Assembly (NCBI GenBank): GCA_025058595.1
Contig: JANXEK010000007.1
Span: forward strand, 1 to 64,000
Source of the DNA: Candidatus Bathyarchaeota archaeon
GTDB taxonomy: Archaea; Thermoproteota; CALKCG01; B24; DRYS01
Reading direction: 5' to 3'
Length of the DNA: 64,000 bases
Numbering within the stretch: position 1 is the first letter of the stretch; every line of letters begins with the position of its first letter. The notes below the pieces were generated by a model. That model was not told the DNA's origin and did not search any database. It saw nothing but the letters and a program-made list of their open reading frames with translations. This document shows positions 19,678 through 29,162 of this stretch, piece by piece. Position numbers and translations under genes: made by a program.

Positions 19678-21628
19678 ACGTAAAATCTATCGTAGACTAG
19701 TCTCCGTAGATGACGTTATATCGATACTAGAAGGATACCGCCCTCTGAAACCCCTGGGAGAGTTGGATCTCCCTATAAGCGAAGCTTTAGGTAGAGTTTT
19801 AAGCCGTAACGTCTACGCTAAGATAAACTATCCTCCATATACACGTTCGCTTATGGATGGATACGCAGTCTTAAGTGATGACCTCGCAGGAGTATACGAG
19901 GATAAGCCTAGAAGGTTGAAGCTCGTAGGCCGTGTATCGGTAGGAGAGACTAAGATTCTAAGGATGGGTAGAGGTGAGTGTATAGAAGTATCTACAGGTG
20001 CTATTATACCCTACCCTGCGGATGCAGTTGTCCCTGTAGAGTATACGCATACCGATGGCAGCGACGTGCTATTCTATAGGGGTGTAGCTAGAGGCGAGAA
20101 TATCGATCATATAGGATCAGATTTCTCTGAAGGTGAGGTTGCAGCTTGGAGAGGAGAGATCGTTACACCTACCTTAGCATCTATGCTAGCCGCTCTAGGT
20201 GTAGATAGAGTCTACGTGTATAAACCTGTGAAAGTTGGTATACTACCGACTGGAAGAGAGCTTAGAAATCTAGGTGAACAGCTGGATTACGGCTGCGTAT
20301 ACGACTCTAACTCCTACCTCGTATACTGTTATGCTAAGCTTATAGGTGCTGATCCTAGGATATACGAGAGAGCTTTAGATGATGAGAGGGATCTAGAGGG
20401 TAAGCTTTGGAGGGCTATAGAAGAGAACGATGTAGTAGTTACGATAGGGGGGACATCGGCAGGTTTAGAGGATATAGTCTATAGGGTTCTATCCAAGCTT
20501 AATCCAGGCTTAATAATTCACGGCGTCAAGGAGAAGCCTGGTAGACCGCTAGCTCTAGCAGTTCACGGCGATAAGATAGTATTAGGGCTACCTGGATTCC
20601 CCCTATCATGCCTCCTAACGGTGAACTTATACCTCCTTCCAATACTAGCTAGACTTCAAGGATTCAGATCGTATGAGCATAGGTATATCGATGCGCATAC
20701 ACCGTTACCGCTTAGAGGAGAACCGGGTATAAGAGTATTCATACCGGTCGTACTGGTGGAGCGTGGAGGATCTATAACCGCATATCCTCTACCAGGACAT
20801 AGCGGTAGGATATCGTCCTTAAGCCTCGTAGATGGGTATATAGTCGTACCTGAGAATCTGGAGTATGCTCCTCAGGGTTATAGTTTGAAAGTTCTGGTAA
20901 GCCCGTTCTGGAAGCTTTACGATGCGAATATCATCGGTAGCCATGACCCGCTACTACAATATATGGTGGGTTGCATAGCTTCGACCGAGAATATACGTAT
21001 ACTTAACGTAGGTAGTATGGCTGGGTTGCATGCGGTTAAGATGGGGATAGCAGATTTAGCCGGAGTGCATCTACTAGACTATGAGACTAGAGAGTATAAC
21101 GTACCGCTAGTCAGGAAGCTAGGTTTGAAGGATGTGCTTCTAGTTAGAGGCTATCTACGCGAGCAGGGCTTTGTGTATAGGAGGGATACCGTGCAGGTAT
21201 CGTCTATAGGCGATATAATCGATAGAAGCTTAAGCTTCGTTAATAGGAATCCGGGTAGCGGTACTAGAATCCTCATAGATCTACTATTAGAAGAGGAGGC
21301 TAGGAGGAGAGGGTTAAGCTTAGATAGTTTGAAGGTTATGGTTAGAGGATACAGCTTCGAAGTGAAGACTCATGAAGCCGTAGCATACCTTGTATCCAAA
21401 GGTATAGTAGATGTAGGAGTAGCCGTTAGGTATGTAGCGGAGAGATACAACCTAGCTTTCACCAGTATAAACTATGAGAGATACGATCTAGTAGTTAGAA
21501 AAGATTCGCTAGAAAAGAAGATTGTCAAACAGCTTGTAGATCAGATAGATAAACTAGTATCAAGATTCATAGAATACTTTCCAGGATACAAGATAGATGA
21601 AAAGACAGGGGAAAAAATCGAATTCTAG
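19670..21628 (+). CDS. moeA: MoeA fused to C-terminal PBP-like substrate-binding domain
   Basis: YTRSLMDGYAVLSDDLAG; VSTGAIIPYPADAVVPVEY; TIGGTSAGLED; C-terminal domain with NRNPGSGTRILIDLLLEE; 8-nt overlap with the preceding moeA. Confidence 0.9.
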   Translation: MTERKIYRRLVSVDDVISILEGYRPLKPLGELDLPISEALGRVLSRNVYAKINYPPYTRSLMDGYAVLSDDLAGVYEDKPRRLKLVGRVSVGETKILRMGRGECIEVSTGAIIPYPADAVVPVEYTHTDGSDVLFYRGVARGENIDHIGSDFSEGEVAAWRGEIVTPTLASMLAALGVDRVYVYKPVKVGILPTGRELRNLGEQLDYGCVYDSNSYLVYCYAKLIGADPRIYERALDDERDLEGKLWRAIEENDVVVTIGGTSAGLEDIVYRVLSKLNPGLIIHGVKEKPGRPLALAVHGDKIVLGLPGFPLSCLLTVNLYLLPILARLQGFRSYEHRYIDAHTPLPLRGEPGIRVFIPVVLVERGGSITAYPLPGHSGRISSLSLVDGYIVVPENLEYAPQGYSLKVLVSPFWKLYDANIIGSHDPLLQYMVGCIASTENIRILNVGSMAGLHAVKMGIADLAGVHLLDYETREYNVPLVRKLGLKDVLLVRGYLREQGFVYRRDTVQVSSIGDIIDRSLSFVNRNPGSGTRILIDLLLEEEARRRGLSLDSLKVMVRGYSFEVKTHEAVAYLVSKGIVDVGVAVRYVAERYNLAFTSINYERYDLVVRKDSLEKKIVKQLVDQIDKLVSRFIEYFPGYKIDEKTGEKIEF

Positions 21629-21885
21629 ATACATATTTTATAATCACAGCTCTATCCGTAAATATATGATGTAAAGCTCTTCATAGCGTTTATAGAGATA
21701 CGAAACGTTCTCTAAACTCTACGGTGCCGCGCTGTCGAATAAAGGTTAAGAGCGAGTATATATCAAAGCTATCCATATACTGCGATCATATAAAAGCAGG
21801 TATGATCTAGCTAGAGGCTTGATCGTTCTAAAGAACAGTTTATATCATAGATCGGGTCGATAGAAGTGTAGAGGGGTTAAACCGA

Positions 21886-22779
21886 TTGCTTTCAGAGCTT
21901 AAGAAAGAATTCCTTAAGCTTCTTAGAGAGGATTCCGAGTTTCGCTACACCGTAGCCGGGCTTATAGGTTTAGACGAAATTCTCAGACGTCTCGAGAAGC
22001 ATGATGAAAAGTTTAACGAGGTATTAGAGAGGCTCGATAGACATGAACAGCTGTTCCTAGAGGTATTCAAACGTCTAGATAGACACGAAGATGAGTTGTT
22101 AAAGCTTCGGCAGGATATGGTTGAAGGCTTCAAGAGATATGATGAGATACTGGAAAAGCACGGTGAGGAGATTAGAAGGTTACGTGAGGATATGGTTGAA
22201 GGCTTCAAGAGACATGATGAGGAGATAGCTAAGCTTCGGCAGGATATGGTTGAAGGCTTCAAGAGATATGATGAGATCTTAACGAAACATTTCGAGATCT
22301 TAGAGAAGCATAGCGAGGAAATTAGAAGGCTTAGAAAAGGTTTCGATCTTCTGGCTGGGATTGTTAGGAGGATGGATGCTAGGCTTTCTAGAGTTGAGAG
22401 AACTCTAGATAAGATTACTTTGGATATCGAGGAGGAGGCTAGGGAGATTCTTAGGGGTAGGCTTAAAAGGATGGGTTACGAAATCGATCTGAAGCCTCTC
22501 CGACTCCCTAGGCTTGAAATCGATATCTACGGCGTATACGAGGATCTATGTATCCTAGGTGAAGCTAAGGTTAGATTAGGTGTAAGGACTCTCGACAGAT
22601 TTCTAGGTAGGATCGAGAGGTTGGAAAAGCTCTATCCAGATAAGCTGAAGCCTAGGAGGATAGTTTTAGTCTATACATGCCTAGCTACGGATGATGCGGT
22701 AGAGAAAGCTAAAGAGAAATGTGTATGGGTGTTGAAAGCCTTGGAAGATATAACACCGTTCACGATCATAGAGAGCTAG
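21886..22779 (+). CDS. Coiled-coil protein with C-terminal PD-(D/E)XK nuclease-like domain (DUF3782-type)
   Basis: Repeated RQDMVEGFKRYDE coiled coil; C-terminal LEIDIYGVYEDLCILGEAKVR matches D...ExK. Confidence 0.7.
   Translation: MLSELKKEFLKLLREDSEFRYTVAGLIGLDEILRRLEKHDEKFNEVLERLDRHEQLFLEVFKRLDRHEDELLKLRQDMVEGFKRYDEILEKHGEEIRRLREDMVEGFKRHDEEIAKLRQDMVEGFKRYDEILTKHFEILEKHSEEIRRLRKGFDLLAGIVRRMDARLSRVERTLDKITLDIEEEAREILRGRLKRMGYEIDLKPLRLPRLEIDIYGVYEDLCILGEAKVRLGVRTLDRFLGRIERLEKLYPDKLKPRRIVLVYTCLATDDAVEKAKEKCVWVLKALEDITPFTIIES
22114..22276 (+). repeat. Three near-identical in-frame repeats within the coiled coil (starts 22114, 22189, 22243)
   Basis: gatatggttgaaggcttcaagaga[t/c]atgatgag appears three times, 75 and 54 nt apart. 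Confidence 0.9.
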
Positions 22780-22942
22780 AATGTATGTATAGTGAAAAAT
22801 GTTTCATCAGAGGATTACTGGATGGATTGTATATAACATTGTGTTCGATCCATGTTTCTCATCATATCACCTTGATGGTTAACTTAAACTTAGATTAGAC
22901 GTTGGATAAAGATTTATATGTTAACAGTGTTTTTTTAAAGGT

Positions 22943-23323
22943 GTGAGGCGTAAAGCTTCGTCGAGAGATGTTGTAGAAGAAGTGTTTCGTGAAGCTTTAT
23001 CTTCTAGGTTTAGTAGGGAGTTCTACCAGGTCTTCATCTTCTATATAGATAGAGATTTAGGTAGGGATCCGTTCGAAGTTTTCTTGGAGGATCCTGCCCG
23101 TGTATATGGTAAGATCGAGGAGATCTATGGGTTTGGAGCTACGTTCATATTCAGGGCTATATACGATTATATTAGGGGAAAGATGAGGTTGAATATATCC
23201 TTCGACGAATTCCTGTATATCGTTAAGAGTGGCGATAAGGAATCTCTCAAGAAGATACTCGCTAGTCTACTCGAAGCTAGCGGATGTAGCAATCCATGTA
23301 CGTTGGGTAAGTGGGGGGCGTAA
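22943..23323 (+). CDS. Hypothetical small helical protein, possibly NitrOD5 (DUF3227)-like
   Basis: FGRDP..VFLEDPARVYGKIEEIYGFGATFIFRAIYDYI composition; directly upstream of a KaiC-like gene. Confidence 0.5.
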   Translation: MRRKASSRDVVEEVFREALSSRFSREFYQVFIFYIDRDLGRDPFEVFLEDPARVYGKIEEIYGFGATFIFRAIYDYIRGKMRLNISFDEFLYIVKSGDKESLKKILASLLEASGCSNPCTLGKWGA

Positions 23324-23326
23324 TCA

Positions 23327-24757
23327 TTGTCGATCAGGCTTATTCCTACAGGTTTAGATGGATTCGATAGGGTTCTGGGTGGCCTCCTTAGAGGTGGGTT
23401 GATAATACTGGCTGGGCAGGCTGGTACCGGTAAAACGATACTTTCGGCTAAGATTCTCTATGAAGGAGCTTATAGGTATGGTGAGCCAGGGGTCTACGCT
23501 AGCTTTGCAGAAGGTAAACCGGAATTCTACTCTAATATGAAGGGTTTAGGCTTAGACTTCGAAGAGCTTGAGAAGGTTGGTCTTTTCACATACCTGGATC
23601 TAATACCTGTCAGTAGGCTTGGCGCATCCAGCGTAGCTGAGCTTATAATAGATAAGATCGATAAGTTGAAGGCTAAGAGACTTGTAGTAGATTCGTTCTC
23701 AGTTCTAGCGCATACCTTTAAGGATGAAGCTGAGCTACGTATATTCGTTCATAGCATACTATCTAGGATCTGTAAAGATCTAGATTGTACTACAATACTT
23801 GTGGAGGAGATCCCTATCGGGACTCTACGGGTTGGATTCGGTGTTGAAGAATTCGTAGCAGATGCCTTGATAGTTCTTAAGAGAGGATTTTTCGATAGAA
23901 GGCTTCTAAGGCGTCTTGAGATAGTTAAGCTGAGAGGTATAGAGCTTAAAGAGAGTAGATTTGTCTTCACGTTAAGCGGTGGAGTTAAGGTATATTCTCC
24001 GTTCAGTCTTCCTGAACGGGAAGGGTTAAGGTTGGCAAATCCTCCAGAGGATCTATCGGATAACATATATTCTACAGGTATAAGGGATTTGGATAGGGTT
24101 ATAGGGGGGTATCCTAAAGGTTCTACCATAATCTTAGAGATAGATCCTAAAGTGGAGGATATCGTTTACGAGTTAAGTCTACTGCTTCCGTTGACGTATA
24201 GCTTCATATGTAAACGTAGACCGGTTATCATCGTTCCATCGCTAAATACGATGTTCAAAGATATAATTTCGTATTGCAAATATATTGAGTGTCCAAGCGG
24301 GGAGGCTAGGGAACTATTAAGAGTGGTAGAGGTAGGTTTAAGAAGGGAGAAACCAAGCCATCCGTGTCTAATCACACTTGAAGGGAAGGATATCGATAAA
24401 GACCACGAGGCTCTCCTAGAGTATCTACGCAGGTTTATGGATGGTAGGCATCCTCCGCTTGCTATAATTGGGTTGGATACCCTAATCGCTAACTATGGAG
24501 TCGAAGCTTCTATCAAGGCGGTTAGTCTAAGTATACATGAGACTAGGATGTCTGGAGGTTTGAGTATAATCCTCGCAAAGCCTATACATCATAGGATAGC
24601 TGAAGTCATACCAGCGATCTCCCGTATACACCTAAAGCTTAGCAGAGAGCATGGAACACATCTACTCTACGGTGTGAAACCTAGAACTGAGTTATATGCC
24701 CTAGAGGTTGATACATCTAGAGATTACATAGAGACTAAGCTGACGTCTATCAGATAG
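23327..24757 (+). CDS. KaiC-like RecA-superfamily ATPase, second domain degenerate
   Basis: STGLDGFDRVLGGLLRGGLIILAGQAGTGKTILSAKIL; second domain IRDLDRVIGGYPKGSTIILEIDPKVEDIVYEL lacks Walker A. Confidence 0.85.
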   Translation: MSIRLIPTGLDGFDRVLGGLLRGGLIILAGQAGTGKTILSAKILYEGAYRYGEPGVYASFAEGKPEFYSNMKGLGLDFEELEKVGLFTYLDLIPVSRLGASSVAELIIDKIDKLKAKRLVVDSFSVLAHTFKDEAELRIFVHSILSRICKDLDCTTILVEEIPIGTLRVGFGVEEFVADALIVLKRGFFDRRLLRRLEIVKLRGIELKESRFVFTLSGGVKVYSPFSLPEREGLRLANPPEDLSDNIYSTGIRDLDRVIGGYPKGSTIILEIDPKVEDIVYELSLLLPLTYSFICKRRPVIIVPSLNTMFKDIISYCKYIECPSGEARELLRVVEVGLRREKPSHPCLITLEGKDIDKDHEALLEYLRRFMDGRHPPLAIIGLDTLIANYGVEASIKAVSLSIHETRMSGGLSIILAKPIHHRIAEVIPAISRIHLKLSREHGTHLLYGVKPRTELYALEVDTSRDYIETKLTSIR

Positions 24758-25221
24758 TCTAGGATGCTGCCGCCATGGTGGTCTCCGATGCATTAGACCC
24801 GGCATCCCCCGTATCCCTTGCTATCTGCTATAGTGGGATATGCCTTCAAAGATCCGACACTCCTTAGAAGCTCTATAGCTATCTGATCCTATCTCCTCTT
24901 AAACTCGCTATCCGTATAGTTTGTTCCATCCTTGCTAGTATGTCTGGTATGAAACTACATGCTTAACCCCCTCATGGGTGAATTCCCCCCATTTAAGTCA
25001 TAGCCTCATACATCTATTGTTCAATACCCGTATCCAAACTCTACGATTCGATGAAGATACGGAGCGTCTCAAGTAGATTACTATCAGCTATAATCTAATG
25101 AGCATCTATTCGACGACTCTATACTATCGCTAAGCTTTGACGGTGAAAGTATACCAGGTATCACCTCAGCCAGTGATAGCTGGATGTGCGAGTATCGAGC
25201 TATATACGATCCATCCGGTAT

Positions 25222-25458
25222 TTACACTTTAACCCTAACCGATACCGACGCTATCAGATTCCCTACGGATACCTTAAACCTATTGGATTTACCCGGTAGT
25301 ATAGCCTGGCCGTCGAGGTATGTTGCATGAACCTTTGTAGAATCGGATTCGATTACATCGTATTGTATTCTATATAGGCTATCTAGATTCTCTAGCTTAG
25401 ATTCTACCTCCCATCTGTATTTTTGGAGTGATATACTCGGATATCTCGATGGATGCAT
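25222..25458 (-). pseudogene. Fragment possibly belonging to the same decayed gene as 25479-25739
   Basis: 78 aa reading VHATYLDGQAILPGKSNRFKVSVGNLIASVSVRVKV; beta-sandwich-like; downstream of the ADPRGH fragment on the same strand. Confidence 0.35.
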
Positions 25459-25478
25459 CGAAGCGTGGTGGAATTCTT

Positions 25479-25760
25479 CTACCAGCGAATATGCATATTC
25501 GCTATACCATTAACAACTGTTATAGTATCTCCTAAAGTCTCCATCCATTTCTCAGGGGCCCATCTCCTACTGCGTATTACATCCCATATAGTTCCGACGG
25601 TAGCGTCTATGCAATCTGTATGCCGCCCGCAATCAACAGCTTTACATATAGCATTACTGAAATCTTCACTGTATAATAGGCAAGGTTTATGTAGGGAGAT
25701 ACTGCGCTGTAGGCTATCTAGCGTTCTTAAAATGTTCACGTGTCCCCCTCTAGACTAAGA
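25479..25760 (-). pseudogene. ADP-ribosylglycohydrolase C-terminal remnant
   Basis: LLYSEDFSNAICKAVDCGRHTDCIDATVGTIWDVIRSRRWAPEKWMETL resembles the family's DF..AI..AVN.GGDTD.I.A.VGAI motif, with GGDTD replaced by GRHTD. Confidence 0.6.
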
Positions 25761-26324
25761 TAGAAGCAAGCGGCGCTTCCCGATCTTTATAAAAGCTTTT
25801 CTATTTTTTACGAGTCAACTCTACCTACCTCATGTAGGTAGGCTCCACCCTCTGAGTATGGTGGTTGTTTACAGCAGTAAGGTTGAGGTTAAGGTGGGAT
25901 TGACGTCATAGCCCTCTTGAACGGTTGGTATGATACTTTTAGACCTGAGATCCCATTACTTCGTAGGATAGTCGAAAAGCTTGGGCTTACCATTCAACCC
26001 TAGACCTATATTTGCCGGTGGAGGTTGACAAGGATCGTAGGACCTATAGATGCGGATGTAGCTATTAGCGAAGGAGTCTCCCATAGGCTTACCGGTAGGG
26101 CTAGTTGTCGTGTTAGATTTCGCAGAGGGTGTATGGTGCTTTAGGGATGAAGTTAGAAGGAAAGGAGATCCTACTAGAATCATCAGAAGATAAGAGTCTC
26201 CGTTATGAATCGATATGCTAAGCATGCTATACGTTTCAGTGTAGCTGTTAAAAGTTTAAACTAGATTTAGATCCTTAAGCCATATGTTTATATCGATCAG
26301 AGGTATACGCTACTCCTAGAAAGG

Positions 26325-27107
26325 TTGCATCATCGTAGATTGATCGATCCTATAGCTCTATCTGAAGCTACTGAGCGTATCGTAGCTAGGAGGCGTATCG
26401 ATGAAGGTTTAGATAGACGCTATTGGCGTTTCAGGGGTGGACGATGGTATGGTGGTATAGCTACAGCCGATGCTGTAGGATGCTGTCTTAGGTGTGTATT
26501 CTGCTGGAGTTGGAGGATCAGGGATAACCCGTATACCGGTGTATTTTATTCTGCTAGGGATGTATGGGTTAAGCTTACGGATATATGCGTTCGCAGAGGT
26601 TATAGCCAGGTTAGGGTTAGCGGATGCGAGCCTACGATAGCTTTCGATCATCTAGAGGAGCTTATAGGATTATTCGACTCCGATAGAAGGTATCTATTCG
26701 TACTGGAGACTAACGGTATATTGATAGGCGCGTACAAAGAGTATGCTGAGAGGTTATCGAGATTCAAGAAGCTCCACGTTAGAGTCTCTATTAAAGGCTG
26801 TAACTCAGAAGAGTTTTCTATGCTCACCTTAGCCGATCCAAGGGGGTTTGAACTTCAGTTGAACGCTTTGAAAAATCTGATCGATGAAGGTGTATCATGC
26901 CATCCAGCTGTCATGCTAAGCTTCAGCGATTCTACATCTAGATACAAGCTTCTCGATAGGCTTAAGAGTATAGATGATAGGCTTGTAGAGGATTTTGAGG
27001 AGGAGTATGTATTTCTATATCCTCATGTAGAAGTTAAGCTTAGAGAATACGGCTTGAAGCCTAGGATAGCGTTCAAACCGAATTATATACCCGAAGATCT
27101 GATATAG
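26325..27107 (+). CDS. Radical SAM domain protein
   Basis: CX3CX2C motif in AVGCCLRCVFCWSWRIRDN; VRVSGCEPTIAFDHLEELI. Confidence 0.85.
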   Translation: MHHRRLIDPIALSEATERIVARRRIDEGLDRRYWRFRGGRWYGGIATADAVGCCLRCVFCWSWRIRDNPYTGVFYSARDVWVKLTDICVRRGYSQVRVSGCEPTIAFDHLEELIGLFDSDRRYLFVLETNGILIGAYKEYAERLSRFKKLHVRVSIKGCNSEEFSMLTLADPRGFELQLNALKNLIDEGVSCHPAVMLSFSDSTSRYKLLDRLKSIDDRLVEDFEEEYVFLYPHVEVKLREYGLKPRIAFKPNYIPEDLI

Positions 27108-27128
27108 GCTCTTCATAGCTAGGTTATG

Positions 27129-28034
27129 TTATGGCTCTGTGCATATCGATCTAACCTTACATTCACTGCATAATTTACGTCTACATAGAAGCTTATCCTG
27201 TACATACGCTACGGTTTGTATCCATCCTGCTAGTTCTCCATACTCTACTCTAGCTATCCAGTGAAGGCATCTATCACGTATAGGGCAGTCTATGCATACA
27301 TACCTTCTACACATAGATGGGTCCCACGGGATGCTCCAATCTATTAATCCAAGCCTCCTAGATATCCTCTGGAAGTGTATATCGGAGGAAGCCATGTATG
27401 TCGCATCCCTACGACTGAATAGGATGTAGGCCGTCGCCGTCTTAGGACCTATCCATGGCCCCTCTTGGAGTTTAACCCTAAGTATCGATGGATCGACCCT
27501 ATCCTCCAACGATTCTATCTTCTCGATGTAGAATCTTACCTGTAAGGGTAGTTGTGTTAGATGGAAGCTTCCAGATACCCTACGAAGCTGCTCGACCTTA
27601 AGGTATCTTAGATCATCTACAACCTCAGATATCCTTCTAACCCATCTCACGGTGTTTAGATGGAAGTCTGTATGCCTCGATAAAGCTACGGATGCGAATA
27701 GCCATAGCCTACTATAGGGGTCTATAGCTAAACCTAACCCCTCGTATGTTTCGATTAAAAGCCATATACGGCTAACCTTGCTCGAAGGTAACCTAGATAC
27801 GTATTCGTATGGGTCGAACCATAAACCGGTAAACTCTAAAACGGTATCTTCGGATACCGTGGATAATCCTCCGAACCTTAACGTTGTAGGATCCTCCAGC
27901 TTGAACCTTAGACCTCTGTATGCACCTAGTATCTTGACATACCATCCATCTACGATGGAGTATAACGGATAAGTGAAGGATGGGTATAAGCTAATATCGA
28001 GATTATAAGGCTTCTCTAAGCGTATCGTCGGCAC
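27129..28034 (-). CDS. HhH-GPD-type DNA glycosylase-like protein with two C-terminal four-Cys (Fe-S-like) motifs
   Basis: GPWIGPKTATAYILFSRRDATYMASSDIHFQRISRRLGL HhH-GPD-like; CRRYVCIDCPIRDRC and CRRKLCSECKVRSIC. Confidence 0.65.
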   Translation of the reverse strand: MPTIRLEKPYNLDISLYPSFTYPLYSIVDGWYVKILGAYRGLRFKLEDPTTLRFGGLSTVSEDTVLEFTGLWFDPYEYVSRLPSSKVSRIWLLIETYEGLGLAIDPYSRLWLFASVALSRHTDFHLNTVRWVRRISEVVDDLRYLKVEQLRRVSGSFHLTQLPLQVRFYIEKIESLEDRVDPSILRVKLQEGPWIGPKTATAYILFSRRDATYMASSDIHFQRISRRLGLIDWSIPWDPSMCRRYVCIDCPIRDRCLHWIARVEYGELAGWIQTVAYVQDKLLCRRKLCSECKVRSICTEP

Positions 28035-28082
28035 GGGCGATCCCTAACTGTACCATCCGTAGATACGAGGCATCCTACGATT

Positions 28083-29057
28083 CTATAGCTTTGATACGAT
28101 CTCTCTAACCTTACCCCTTAACTCTAAGCCTAGAGGCTTCCCTAACGCTCTCATCGTCATCCTACAGAATGAACATATACCACTTTGAGAAGGCATACCG
28201 CATAAACTACATCGTCTAACCTCCGATTGTGGTTGCGGATACTTCGGTATACTTCTAGCGATCGATCTAAGGAAAGCAATCTTAAACCCCGGCGAATCTT
28301 CCTCCATGCCGTCTAAGAATGTTCTTATCCTATCCTCGACACCCATACTGTGTAATGGGCATTCCATACTCTGATACGGAATACCTACGAAACTTGCATA
28401 GAGGGCTGTATCCCTCTCATACACTTCGTATAACGGTCTTATCCTACCTACCAAGAACCCGTCGTAACCCTCCGTCTTAGGTCCGAGCTTACGTATATCC
28501 TCGAGATTCTGTAGAAGGAAATTCTTAACTATATATACCGCTAAATCATCTAAATGGTGGCCTAACGCCACCGTATCAACACCAACCTCCACACCTGCTA
28601 GGTTTAATAGATACCTCTTAACAGCTCCGCATACGCTACATGGAGGTCTACGTATCTTTCTAGAAAGCTCGGGGATGTTTAAACCTACTAGATCCTCTAA
28701 ATCGAGTATAGCATAGCGTACACCAGTTATCCTACAAACCTCCTCAGCTATACTCCTAGCCTCACTAGAATATCCGTCTATCCCTAGATCTATGTGTAGC
28801 GCTACGAGATCGAAGTCGAGTTTACCTGTAAGCTTCGATAAAGTTAGAAGCATGGTAGAGCTATCCTTACCTCCTGAGATCGCAGCTAGGATCCTAGATC
28901 CAGATCTGATCATCCTATACCTTCTAACAGTATTCTCAACCCTACCTAGGATGTAATCTAGGAAATGCTCCTTGCAGAAGTTTAGCCTAGCATACCTTAG
29001 ATATATCGCAGCTGGGTTGCCGCATCTAGAGCATAGAACTTCTCGTAGAGGATTCAT
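28083..29057 (-). CDS. tRNA 2-thiolation-type ATP pyrophosphatase (TtuA/NcsA/Ctu1 family)
   Basis: N-terminal CSRCGNPAAIYLRYARLNFCKEHF; PP-loop ISGGKDSSTML; PPCSVCGAVKRYLLN; C-terminal zinc ribbon CSLCGMPSQSGICSFC. Confidence 0.9.
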   Translation of the reverse strand: MNPLREVLCSRCGNPAAIYLRYARLNFCKEHFLDYILGRVENTVRRYRMIRSGSRILAAISGGKDSSTMLLTLSKLTGKLDFDLVALHIDLGIDGYSSEARSIAEEVCRITGVRYAILDLEDLVGLNIPELSRKIRRPPCSVCGAVKRYLLNLAGVEVGVDTVALGHHLDDLAVYIVKNFLLQNLEDIRKLGPKTEGYDGFLVGRIRPLYEVYERDTALYASFVGIPYQSMECPLHSMGVEDRIRTFLDGMEEDSPGFKIAFLRSIARSIPKYPQPQSEVRRCSLCGMPSQSGICSFCRMTMRALGKPLGLELRGKVREIVSKL

Positions 29058-29162
29058 AGATTCATATCTTTATCGAAGCATCTAAACGGATAAACGTTAA
29101 TAGGACGTTATCAGGATGCTGCTAAGGTTTATCTATGCTCGGATGTTAATCGACAGTTTGGT

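Noticed and set aside
21945-22262. 105-aa minus-strand ORF rich in Ser/Cys (repeated LLKPSTISCRS)
   Set aside because: Mirror of the repeated coiled-coil gene on the plus strand; low-complexity antisense translation.
23999-24019. CCGTTCAG-tcttc-CTGAACGG perfect hairpin
   Set aside because: Lies inside the KaiC-like coding frame at the inter-domain linker; a single 8-bp stem can arise by chance.
25956-26225. 89-aa minus-strand ORF
   Set aside because: In a decayed interval; no recognisable motif; plus-strand fragments look equally plausible.
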